Of a DNA stretch of 64,000 nt, positions 1 to 7,665 are shown one piece after another (the stretch's first letter is position 1; every line of letters starts with the position of its first letter). This stretch comes from RQOF01 sp964461135. Its GTDB lineage: Bacteria; Calditrichota; Calditrichia; RBG-13-44-9. Below the pieces are notes generated by a model. The model was not told where the DNA came from. It saw nothing but the letters and a program-made list of their open reading frames with translations, and made no database searches. A program made the translations under genes and the position numbers. The stretch lies in the NCBI GenBank assembly GCA_964461135.1, contig CAYWTB010000006.1, positions 1 to 64,000 of the forward strand, in the 5' to 3' direction.

Positions 1-456
1 AAAAATTTGCGGCATAAAGGTTCAATTATTGTCAACTATTTTAGGACAAGACATACAAAATACAAAGTACAAAGGAAAAAGTACTTACACATTAAGAGGA
101 TAAAGAAAAACAAGATGTGCATTTCCCTTGATCCTTCACCCTTGCTTTTGTCATATCCTTATGTTTTTTTGATTTCGCCCTTACAAGGCTTTTGGTCGTT
201 TTGAGCTTTCGGGAACAGGGCGTTGCCCTGTTTTTTTTCTTGTGCCCCTTCAGGGCGAAAGTAAAAAAAAATAGCCAAGGCTTGAAAGGCTAAAAGTCCT
301 TACTCCTTCATCTTTAATCCTGTTCTTCTATCTGCCGCTGATTGCGAACTGCTTTTCCGCCTGCCTGCTGCCGACTACTTGCCCATCCTTTAGCCAGTAT
401 CCAGCATTTAGCCTTTTTTCTTTTTTCTTGTCTTCTTGTTTTCTTGCAAACCTCTT
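1..456. other. Intergenic region with hairpins, no gene seen
   Basis: I find no convincing gene here. A 65-codon open frame at 7-204 is rich in Lys/Arg, then Ser/Pro/Leu, and has no ribosome site, so I treat it as chance. The stretch holds a terminator-like hairpin at 214-238, a second short inverted repeat TAGCC...GGCTA near 272-292, and long pyrimidine-rich runs at about 120-170 and 405-455. It may be an intergenic repeat or a decayed stretch. I cannot say which from one copy. Confidence 0.5.
214..238 (+). terminator. Rho-independent terminator hairpin
   Basis: AACAGGGC and GCCCTGTT form an 8-bp perfect stem around a GTT loop. The T-rich 3' arm runs into an unbroken T run ending at 238. 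This is a textbook intrinsic terminator on the plus strand, probably ending a transcript that begins left of the window. Confidence 0.7.
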
Positions 457-1518
457 TTACCAGGGCCTATATGAAGCCGCAGTCTGGTACATGGCCATAA
501 TATTGGCAAATGGCGCATCAATCTGAATATAGGTATGACCGGGCCCGAACACGTAACCCCCATCTTTTCCCAGCACATCAATCAAATGACGAGCTTCCGC
601 TTCCACCTCCTGTTGTGTTCCTTTACAAAGGATCTGTTGCAGATCCATACCACCATAGAAAGACAAATCCCGCCCGAAATCCTGTTTCAATCCTTCAGGT
701 TCCATCCCGGTCGCCCTGGTCTGAATGGGCTCCAGCATATCCACTCCCGCTTCAATAATCATGGGAATCAACGGCCGAACCGCTCCGCAAACATGCAGAA
801 GGAATTTCTTGTCATGTTTATGAACCAGCTTCACCATGCGGGTAAGATAGGGCATAACGAATTGCCGAAAGGCGGCAGGGCTGAAAAGCGGGCCCTGCTG
901 CGAACAATAATCATCCGCCATAAATATAATATCAACTCCCTCACCATAATTCTCCAGCATCTTCTTCAGATAAACCATACTTTTTTCGGCAATTGTATTG
1001 ATAAGAATATCAGCATAATCTTTTCGCAAAGCGAAATCGATCATGAGATTTTCCAGACCCCTCATATGGGTGGCAATAAAATAGGCCCCCCAGGTGAAGA
1101 CACCCAGAATGGCACGGTTTTGATGAGCTTCAATTTCGGCAGGATAATGTTCGAATCCTACCATATCATCTGACGGCCAGAGATGATTTTTGATATCTTC
1201 AATCCGGTCTTTCCCGGCCAGCGGGCTGTAAAAAAGTTCATCATAGGTACCACCGGAGTAAGGAGTAACGCGGGATTTATAACCCCAGATTGAGGTTTTT
1301 TCGGGTTTCCGATGCTCTTCATCAGGATAAATAAAATTTCGGGGCAGAATCATCCAGGTATCCACGTTCAGGCGATCGAACAGCGCCTCTTTGCTGCTGA
1401 TGTCAAGATTCTGATAGAGCATGTCATACACTTCCTTCTCAGCATCGAAGGTTACAGGAATACGGTCTGCTGTCTGGTGTTGAACCGCATTTAAAACTCT
1501 TTCTTTTGAGGTATACAT
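457..1518 (-). CDS. Uroporphyrinogen decarboxylase-like (MtaA/CmuA-type) methyltransferase
   Basis: This 353-residue protein belongs to the UroD superfamily, and more likely to its corrinoid-linked methyltransferase branch than to haem synthesis. It has the HxC metal-ligand pair (H242, C244, in HVCGAV) that zinc methyltransferases such as MtaA use, followed by the family signature GVDMLEPIQ. A further cysteine, C298, could be the third ligand. A single UroD barrel fits the length. It is the last gene of a three-gene minus-strand operon, 30 bases after the sodium symporter and downstream of a corrinoid protein. That context supports methyl transfer to or from a cobalamin protein. The substrate is unknown. 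True HemE is less likely, because no other haem gene is nearby. Confidence 0.82.
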   Translation of the reverse strand: MYTSKERVLNAVQHQTADRIPVTFDAEKEVYDMLYQNLDISSKEALFDRLNVDTWMILPRNFIYPDEEHRKPEKTSIWGYKSRVTPYSGGTYDELFYSPLAGKDRIEDIKNHLWPSDDMVGFEHYPAEIEAHQNRAILGVFTWGAYFIATHMRGLENLMIDFALRKDYADILINTIAEKSMVYLKKMLENYGEGVDIIFMADDYCSQQGPLFSPAAFRQFVMPYLTRMVKLVHKHDKKFLLHVCGAVRPLIPMIIEAGVDMLEPIQTRATGMEPEGLKQDFGRDLSFYGGMDLQQILCKGTQQEVEAEARHLIDVLGKDGGYVFGPGHTYIQIDAPFANIMAMYQTAASYRPW

Positions 1519-1548
1519 ACGTCAAGTCTCACAATATTCCATAAAATA

Positions 1549-3357
1549 TTACGAATGATTACTATCAGAATCCGACGGTACTGAATCCGTCCGCACCTCG
1601 CTGCCCCAAATTTTACGGATCAGCCAGATCAGGCCCAGCAAGCTGATTACAAATGGAACCGCACAAATGAGAGCCTGTTCATAGCGGCCATAAAGGGTAT
1701 TTCCCACTCCGAACAGGGCGGAATAAACCAGAAGGCAACCCAGGATCCAACCCAGCAGTGCCTGCGGAAGGCTGTCCGGAGAAGGCGAGACATTCAGTTT
1801 TTCCCTGATCGGTTTCCAGCCATATCCCAGCGGCCGGACCAGTTTATAAAAACCACTCAACGTTTCCTCATCGGCAGGTCGGGTAAGAAAGGTGACCAGC
1901 AGCCAGACCAGGGTAGTAAAAAGCACACTGCCCACCAGTACCAGGTGTGACGGTATAGTGAATCCGCTCTTCTGCAGGACAAAAAATCCCATGGCAATAA
2001 TGAAGGAACTGATCATGGCGGCAATTTCGCTCCAGGCGTTAATTCGCCACCAGAACCAGCGCAGGATATAAATTAGGCCGGTGCCCGCGCCGATGGACAA
2101 CAGCAATTCGAAACTCTCCCTTGCAGACACCAGCAAAAACATTAAAATTGCGGCAATAATCATCAGTCCGCTGGTTACCAGGCGGGATACCAGAATATAA
2201 TGTTTCTGGCTGGCATCAGGACGGACAAACCGTTGATAGAAATCATGCACCAGATAGGATGCGCCCCAGTTAAGGCTGGTGTCCATGGTGGATAAATAGG
2301 CTGCAGCCAGGGAAGCCACCATAATTCCTTTAAAGCCGGCCGGCAGAAAAACCAGCATGGCGGGATAAGCCATATCGTGGCCGATCAGTTCCGGGCTGAC
2401 ATGTGGAAAGGCATTCTGTATATCCTGCAAGGTAGGATAAACCAGCAGGGAACTTAAACCTACCAGCAGCCACGGCCAGGGCCGCACACCATAATGGGCG
2501 ATGTTAAACCACAGAGTGGCCGCCAGTGAATGTTTTTCATCTTTGGCTGCCAGCATCCGTTGTGCAATATAACTTCCCCCGCCTGGTTCCGCCCCCGGAT
2601 ACCAAACCGACCACCACTGTATGGTCAGCGGAATAATAAACAGGGTTACCGTGAGTTCCCAGTTGCTGAAATTGGGAAAAAAATCTAAGGTGGCCGGATC
2701 CAGTTTAGACACCAGTCCGGATAGCCCTCCCACCGCATTCTGCTGTAATGCAAAATATGCGGCAGCCACCGCACCGGTCATGGCCATGATAAATTGAATC
2801 AGATCCGTGACCACTACACCCCACAAACCCGACATCACCGAAAAAGCAATGGCAGCAATTGAACCATAAATAACTGTTTCCAGGCGAGACCATCCGAACA
2901 GAATATTGGCAATTTTTGCAGCTGCCAAAGTAACAGTTGCCATGATAACACAGTTAAAGAACAGGCCCAGGTAAAGAGCACGAAAACCCCTGACCAGTGC
3001 AGCGGATTTGCCGGAATAACGTACTTCATAAAATTCCAGATCCGTTAGAACTCCGGAACGCCGCCACAATCGGGCATAGAAAAACACCGTCAGCATACCG
3101 GTGAGCAAAAAAGCCCACCAGATCCAGTTGTAAGCAACTCCTTTTTCCCGCACCAGATTGGTAATCAGGTTTGGTGTATCGGTGCTAAAAGTTGTGGCCA
3201 CCATGGAGGTTCCCAACAGCCACCAGGGCAAGGCCCGGCCGGAGACAAAAAATTCATCCATTCCCCTGCTGGCACGCCGGACGTAGATGAGTGCCACTGC
3301 CAGAGCGAAAAAAAGGTAGGCCAGAATAATAAACCAATCCCAGAAGGTTAAATGCAT
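1549..3357 (-). CDS. Sodium:solute symporter (SSS family)
   Basis: This 602-residue, strongly hydrophobic protein has the organisation of the SSS (SglT/PutP) family. An N-terminal helix is followed by FVSGRALPWWLLGTSMVATT, which matches the family's GGR..W..G....AT signature. About 13 membrane segments follow, and the cytoplasmic tail ends in a Ser/Asp-rich stretch. It would import an organic solute with Na+ across the inner membrane. A purine-rich site (GAGAGG) lies upstream of the ATG. It sits between the corrinoid protein (46 bases upstream) and the UroD-like methyltransferase (30 bases downstream), so its cargo is probably the compound they demethylate. The specific solute cannot be read from sequence. 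Confidence 0.9.
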   Translation of the reverse strand: MHLTFWDWFIILAYLFFALAVALIYVRRASRGMDEFFVSGRALPWWLLGTSMVATTFSTDTPNLITNLVREKGVAYNWIWWAFLLTGMLTVFFYARLWRRSGVLTDLEFYEVRYSGKSAALVRGFRALYLGLFFNCVIMATVTLAAAKIANILFGWSRLETVIYGSIAAIAFSVMSGLWGVVVTDLIQFIMAMTGAVAAAYFALQQNAVGGLSGLVSKLDPATLDFFPNFSNWELTVTLFIIPLTIQWWSVWYPGAEPGGGSYIAQRMLAAKDEKHSLAATLWFNIAHYGVRPWPWLLVGLSSLLVYPTLQDIQNAFPHVSPELIGHDMAYPAMLVFLPAGFKGIMVASLAAAYLSTMDTSLNWGASYLVHDFYQRFVRPDASQKHYILVSRLVTSGLMIIAAILMFLLVSARESFELLLSIGAGTGLIYILRWFWWRINAWSEIAAMISSFIIAMGFFVLQKSGFTIPSHLVLVGSVLFTTLVWLLVTFLTRPADEETLSGFYKLVRPLGYGWKPIREKLNVSPSPDSLPQALLGWILGCLLVYSALFGVGNTLYGRYEQALICAVPFVISLLGLIWLIRKIWGSEVRTDSVPSDSDSNHS

Positions 3358-3403
3358 AATCTAGCAATCCTCTCCCAGTGAGGTGAGTTAAGCTAATTGG
3401 TAT

Positions 3404-4042
3404 TCATGATTTCAGCAAAGCTTTGGCCAGGTCTGCGGCAGACGGTGCATCGGCAGCATAACCATCCGCCCCGATTTCATCTGCGTAAGCCTTGGTAACC
3501 GGAGCACCGCCTATAATAATCTTCACTTTGTCCCGGTAACCGGCATTCCTGAAAGCCTCTACGGTATTCTTCATGGAAACCATGGTGGTGGACAGAAGCG
3601 CCGACAGGCCCACCAGATCCACTTCCTCCTGTTTCGCCATTTCCACAAATTTTTCCGGGGCAACATCAATTCCCAGATCAATGACCTCGAAACCGGCACC
3701 CTGCAGCATCATACCCACTAGATTTTTTCCGATGTCATGCAAATCTCCCCTGACGGTTCCCAGGATCACCTTGGCTACCGGCTTTACGCCGGTCTCAATC
3801 AGCAGCGGTTTGATGATTTCCATGGCTGCCTTCATGGCCCGTGCTGCAACCAGCACCTCCGGCAGAAAAAATTCAAATTCCCTGAATTTCCGGCCGACAA
3901 CCTCCATCCCTGGCAGCAGGCCTTTATTCAATATGTCCCGGGCGGTCACCTCTTTCTTTAAAGCCTGTCGCGTCAGTTTTTCCACTGCTTCCTTATTACC
4001 GTTTATTAAATTCTGACTCAGGTTTTCCAAAAGATTTTTCAT
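3404..4042 (-). CDS. Corrinoid (B12-binding) methyltransferase protein, MtaC/MtbC/MttC type
   Basis: This 212-residue protein has the two-domain layout of corrinoid methyl carriers. A helical cap covers about residues 1-88 and a Rossmann B12-binding domain about 89-212. The cobalamin signature DxHxxG is present as D100-L-H102-D-I-G105, and His102 would be the lower axial ligand to cobalt. Further base-off B12 contacts are visible as SALLSTTM and GGAPV. It is the first gene of the operon with the symporter and the UroD-like methyltransferase. It would carry a methyl group between a substrate-specific methyltransferase and an acceptor. No MttB- or MtaB-type substrate methyltransferase lies in the window, so the UroD-like protein may act in one half reaction and a partner elsewhere in the other. 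Confidence 0.92.
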   Translation of the reverse strand: MKNLLENLSQNLINGNKEAVEKLTRQALKKEVTARDILNKGLLPGMEVVGRKFREFEFFLPEVLVAARAMKAAMEIIKPLLIETGVKPVAKVILGTVRGDLHDIGKNLVGMMLQGAGFEVIDLGIDVAPEKFVEMAKQEEVDLVGLSALLSTTMVSMKNTVEAFRNAGYRDKVKIIIGGAPVTKAYADEIGADGYAADAPSAADLAKALLKS

Positions 4043-4399
4043 ACTCTCGTATTACATTTTTCTTAAATTATTTTTTGAATCCATTTAACAAATCAGCAAG
4101 ATCAGCTGACAGATTATGAAATATTGTAATCGAATGTGTAATTATTTCAGATTACTGTTCAAAATATCGCGGATAGACTGAAATCCTGAAAAAAAAATTC
4201 TCTGAAAAAGATGAAATCACAAACCATATCCGGTGTAAACCTTCAGATAATTTTCAAATTTACAATAATCATAAATTCATACAAAACATAAGATAAAATT
4301 ATTTTATATCTTCAAAATTCCTGCCATTCATGGGGTTTCGTTTGTCTGATATACGGAAATTGAAAAATAAAACTGCCGTCTGTAATCGAAGGATGAATG
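4043..4399. other. AT-rich intergenic region, probable promoter of the corrinoid operon
   Basis: This stretch lies between the corrinoid protein start and the end of the flavin reductase gene. It is AT-rich and holds no open frame that I would call. The minus-strand promoter of the methyl-transfer operon must lie here. I see no recognisable cobalamin riboswitch core. Confidence 0.4.
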
Positions 4400-4903
4400 T
4401 TATTTTTCGACAAACGCCGCAAGGATTTCACCAAAATAGATTCTGTGGTAATCCTTTTTCGGGTAATTTCTTTGAATGGTTCCGTCAAGAAATCCTGCGG
4501 GATCCATATCCTGGAAATACATTTTACGGCATTCGAATATAAGTGAAGCCTCATGGTACGAGGGGGCAGATACTAAACTGGACGGTTTTAATGTGAGGTC
4601 GGTTTTCGCCAGTTTCCGGCCGGATCTTCCCGAAATGGAGCCAAGTACATTTAAATCCGTCCGGTATTTTCCCGGAAATCCGCACAGAGTAAAGGTATCC
4701 GATCTTTCCATGTATCCATAGGTATGCCGCTGCGGTCTCACCACTACCTGAACGAAGGGTTTATCCCAGATACACCCCATGCTGCCCCAGGAAACAGTCA
4801 TCATGTTACAGTCATCATAAGTACCGGCAGTCAATAGGAACCACTTATTCATCCACATATCAACCATTTTTACGGATAGTTCCAACACATCCACTTTCTT
4901 CAT
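4400..4903 (-). CDS. Flavin reductase-like FMN-binding split-barrel protein
   Basis: This 167-residue protein has the flavin reductase-like split-barrel pattern. An N-terminal strand contains MMTVSWGSMG, followed by KPFVQVVVRPQRHTYGYME and DTFTLCGFP. These correspond to the conserved phosphate and isoalloxazine contact regions of the family. I start it at the ATG at 4903, because AGGAG sits seven bases upstream. The longer frame to 4960 would add 19 residues without a ribosome site. It probably binds FMN and reduces it or passes electrons in the cytoplasm. It stands alone with an intergenic region on each side, and its partner is unknown. Confidence 0.8.
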   Translation of the reverse strand: MKKVDVLELSVKMVDMWMNKWFLLTAGTYDDCNMMTVSWGSMGCIWDKPFVQVVVRPQRHTYGYMERSDTFTLCGFPGKYRTDLNVLGSISGRSGRKLAKTDLTLKPSSLVSAPSYHEASLIFECRKMYFQDMDPAGFLDGTIQRNYPKKDYHRIYFGEILAAFVEK

Positions 4904-5229
4904 GGTCATTCTCCTGGTCTTATATACAACCTGCCTCTTATCCTGAATAAACCAGTACACAGAGATTTGATTTTTAATAAATTATAGGAACAAGAAATAG
5001 TACACTGTCCCGGTCTGATGTAGATAATTATCTTTTATGATTGTTGCATTAGCTCCGAAACAAAGTGCTATCATTATCCTTCAATATTTATTAAAAATCA
5101 ATGATTTAGAACCCGTTTTTTCGGACTAAAAGCAATGATCATTTTATCTTTTTGTCAAATACATGATTCTCTGTGTTCTTTGTGGCTCTATGGCCAGTTT
5201 TATCAATAATTCAAATTAGTACTATGGAA

Positions 5230-5400
5230 TTAATCTAAGCCGCTGGAAAGACTGTTTTTGGTAATCAATTCAATTCTTACTGGTATGTACTCCGGAATGT
5301 TTTTACCATTCAATGCTTTTAATGCATTTTCCACCGCCAGTCTTCCCATCTCTTCCGGATTCTGTGCAACGGAAGCTTCCAGTCTTCCGGCGTCAGCTGC
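5230..5400 (-). pseudogene. C-terminal remnant of a periplasmic sugar-binding protein (RbsB type)
   Basis: Reading the minus strand to a stop at 5230-5232, the last roughly 55 codons give DAGRLEASVAQNPEEMG followed by LAVENALKALNGKNIP and ELITKNSL. This closely resembles the C-terminus of RbsB-like ABC sugar-binding proteins, which have a conserved VAQNP.EMG...V..ALKAL...IP pattern. No start codon or upstream part of the gene remains. Around 5385-5400 the sequence passes into an aminotransferase fragment in another frame, so this is a deletion relic rather than a working gene. Other genes of that sugar transporter are not nearby. Confidence 0.65.
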
Positions 5401-5861
5401 CAATCCGTAACTGAAACAGTCTTCAGCCAGCGTACCTGAAGTCCGATGATATGCGCCTGTGGAGCGTAAAATACCCCGCTGGGAGTGGGAATCACCAGAT
5501 CACCGTAATAAACCAGCTGCAACAGGAACATCAATTCTTTGGAACGCGGCCCTATCATAACATCATTTTCGGAATGATTTAATCCCTGTGTCCGGTGGTA
5601 ATATTCAGCTACCGCCTTCTTCAATTCGGGAAGCCCCTGTACCGGCAGGTAACTTTTCTTATGAGCATTGGCTTTCAATGCCTCCACTACCGCGTGGGGA
5701 ACCGGAAAGGGCGATTGCCCCAACCCCAGCTTGTAAATATGACGGCCCTCCCTTTCCAATTGCCGGCTCTTATCATTAATCAACAGGGTAGCAGATTGCG
5801 GAAGACCCCGTACGTTGAGATTCAGAAAAATATCAAGATTGTTGTGGTTAATTTTTTTCAT
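5385..5861 (-). pseudogene. Truncated class I/II aminotransferase (N-terminal fragment)
   Basis: From the ATG at 5861 the frame reads like the N-terminal part of a PLP-dependent aminotransferase. It contains YKLGLGQSPFPVP, KKSYLPVQGLPELKKAVAEY and then WQLTPEDW. The fold-type I order of Gly-rich N-terminus, YxxxxGxxxLR-like segment and substrate loop is kept for about 155 residues. The match then stops. The catalytic Schiff-base lysine and the whole second half are missing, and the frame continues only into out-of-frame sequence of the neighbouring sugar-binding-protein remnant, ending at 5319. A full enzyme would have about 400 residues. I infer one deletion that joined two genes. A frame extending up to 5975 has no better support. 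Confidence 0.72.
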
Positions 5862-6258
5862 GACTTTCGCGCTTCGTTGATATAAAATATTTTTTCCAAA
5901 TGCTTCAATCTTCAGATTTACTGCCCTCAGTAAAATTTCGTGTAAAATAAAACCTGAAAGTTTTATCCGGAACAATAAAATTTATTTTGAGGGCTGGATT
6001 ATCCATAATGCTGTCCATTATTTATCCGCATTACCCAATCCGTGTTTCTTTAGAACAAAAAAAATTTAAACAAGCAAATTTCGTTAGAAAATTTAAGCTC
6101 AATATATTAATTTCAGATAACTTTCTTGTTATGCCAAAAAATTACTAAATCGCAGTGATCAAATCCAAATAAACAGGGCATTCAGATTGCCCGGCGTTCA
6201 ACAACAAATCATACATTAGAAACCCATTAATACTTACAAACAGTAAAAGGTTAAAATC

Positions 6259-6447
6259 ATGTCAGACAACAAAAGACGAGGCGGGGGTATTTTTGCCGGA
6301 TCTTCCATCGGTTTCGGTGCGGTTCTGGCCATTGTCATTTCCTGGTCAGCCAATAAGGCTATTCTCTGGGCTATTTTTCACGGTGTCCTTGGCTGGATAT
6401 ACGTTATCTATTATCTGCTGGTATACCGGGACTGGAGCTGGTTATAA
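6259..6447 (+). CDS. Small membrane protein of unknown function (62 aa)
   Basis: This short protein has a basic, glycine-rich N-terminus (MSDNKRRGGGIF) and two predicted membrane helices. The first covers about residues 16-30. The second, about 38-56, contains WAIFHGVLGWIYVIYYLLVY. An AAAAGG site lies about eight bases before the ATG, and a hairpin terminator follows right after the stop. The polar N-terminus, the helix pair and the His-Gly-x-x-Gly-Trp core suggest a real gene rather than chance. I do not know a function. It lies alone between the aminotransferase relic and a long non-coding stretch. Confidence 0.65.
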   Translation: MSDNKRRGGGIFAGSSIGFGAVLAIVISWSANKAILWAIFHGVLGWIYVIYYLLVYRDWSWL

Positions 6448-6454
6448 TTTTATC

Positions 6455-6473
6455 CAAACCGGGTGGTTTGTTT
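6455..6473 (+). terminator. Hairpin after the small membrane protein gene
   Basis: CAAACC and GGTTTG pair perfectly around a GGGT tetraloop, and the stem's 3' end runs on into TTT. It lies eight bases after the stop codon of the 62-residue membrane protein and probably ends its transcript. The T run is short, so the terminator may be weak. Confidence 0.5.
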
Positions 6474-7182
6474 AGACAGCGGAGATCTCTCGATTCCAAT
6501 ATTTCCTGGAATATTATTAAGATATATATACCCGCACAAAGACGCCCGGACACAAAGAAAATAAAAGAAAATTAATCTAATGGATGTGATTGGCAGGATA
6601 TTAAATTGGAATAGACTATCAGTTTATCCTGTTAAAAGTACACTCCGGCTGTTCCCACGAGGATATGATGGATCCGGGATATAAGAAACCATATTTGCGT
6701 GGTTTTGTATTGTATTCCCCTCTATCAGATCATAAATTGGCGAGAACTAATCAGTTTCTGGTGAATTCGATGAGTTAAGATTCGGAATTAATTTAAAGCA
6801 TCCGGGAATAACCGGAGTTGTCAATCCGGCGGAGGTATAAGGCCGAAAAAAGTGGTAACCATACCAATTATGTGATTTACGGCAGTATCGGCTACAGGAT
6901 AATATGCGCAAAGGTTAGAATTTCTGATGAATTTTCTTTTGGTCTTCATTTCATGGCCGGGGGCAATCGATAAATCAGAGGCCAAAATATTAATTTCATC
7001 AGTTATTGAAATAATTAGGTATTGAACTATAGCGGAACAGAGATTTCAGTACTTGATGCCGCAACCTGTTAAAATTATAACGAGCGGCTTACAAAACTAA
7101 ATCCTTATAAGGTAAAGGTTAGTGTATGAGATTTGAATAAAAACATTTTTAACAATGTTCTAATTAATTAGGGAGACATCGT
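6474..7182. other. Long non-coding stretch with possible decayed outer-membrane protein
   Basis: No intact gene is present in these roughly 700 bases. Short plus-strand stretches look protein-like. One frame near 6795-6840 reads HPGITGVVNPAEV and then stops. Another at about 6845-6970 reads YVIYGSIGYRI and later DEFSFGLHFMAGGNR before a stop. Together they recall an outer-membrane barrel (NPA... and alternating aromatic strands) broken by stops and frameshifts. This is weak evidence. A separate imperfect tract near 6511-6550 (CCCGCACAAAGACG... CACAAAG) resembles the reverse complement of the CTCTGTG-rich tract at 5168-5196. Confidence 0.25.
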
Positions 7183-7599
7183 ATGTTTATCGTCCTGCTT
7201 CTGGTCACTTTTTTTATTGCGCTGGTAGTTTCTTTCCTCGTTATGAAATTATTTTCACCCTCCATCGATGGTATTCTGAAACGAATTATTGCCGACGAAA
7301 TCAGCAGTGCCTGGTTGAAGTACATGAAATTTGCTATCATTGTGGTGGGAATTTCCAGCGGTGTACGCATCTGGGAACTGGAAAAATACATTACTCCTTC
7401 TCGCCTGCAGAATGCAACTGTCCTGGAACTGACCACACAACGGTGGATACTGGAAGTCTACAGAACCATCATTGAAACCTTGCAGGGTCTTGCCTGGCTT
7501 CTGCTGGTCTTTTTCATTTTCGCCCTAATTGCCTATATAATAGTAAGAATTTTTGAGTTTAAAAAATCAAAACAGATAAAGAGGAAAATAACGCCATAA
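7183..7599 (+). CDS. Uncharacterised membrane protein (138 aa)
   Basis: This protein has three hydrophobic segments. They lie at about residues 3-24 (N-terminal, LLLVTFFIALVVSFLV), about 46-60 and about 104-126 (LAWLLLVFFIFALIAYIIV), and the tail is very basic (KKSKQIKRK). AGGGAG lies eight bases upstream of the ATG. The middle of the protein carries an amphipathic region with ISSGVRIWELEKY. I do not recognise a family with a known function. It lies 66 bases upstream of the SRPBCC-GyrI gene on the same strand, so the two may be co-transcribed. Confidence 0.7.
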   Translation: MFIVLLLVTFFIALVVSFLVMKLFSPSIDGILKRIIADEISSAWLKYMKFAIIVVGISSGVRIWELEKYITPSRLQNATVLELTTQRWILEVYRTIIETLQGLAWLLLVFFIFALIAYIIVRIFEFKKSKQIKRKITP

Positions 7600-7665
7600 A
7601 AATCACGACAAATCTCAGATAGCGGAAAAATACAGAGATTCCAATCAAAATAGATGGAGGAACCC

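Noticed and set aside
7..204. 65-residue open frame at the left edge
   Set aside because: No ribosome site, unusual Lys/Arg-rich composition followed by a chance-looking tail, and it overlaps a run of intergenic-type sequence.
535..1173. 212-residue plus-strand frame inside the UroD-like gene
   Set aside because: It is a shadow of the minus-strand methyltransferase, which has clear family motifs, and it has no recognisable motif of its own.
4904..4960. 19-residue extension of the flavin reductase
   Set aside because: The AGGAG ribosome site sits just upstream of the ATG at 4903; none is seen for the longer start.
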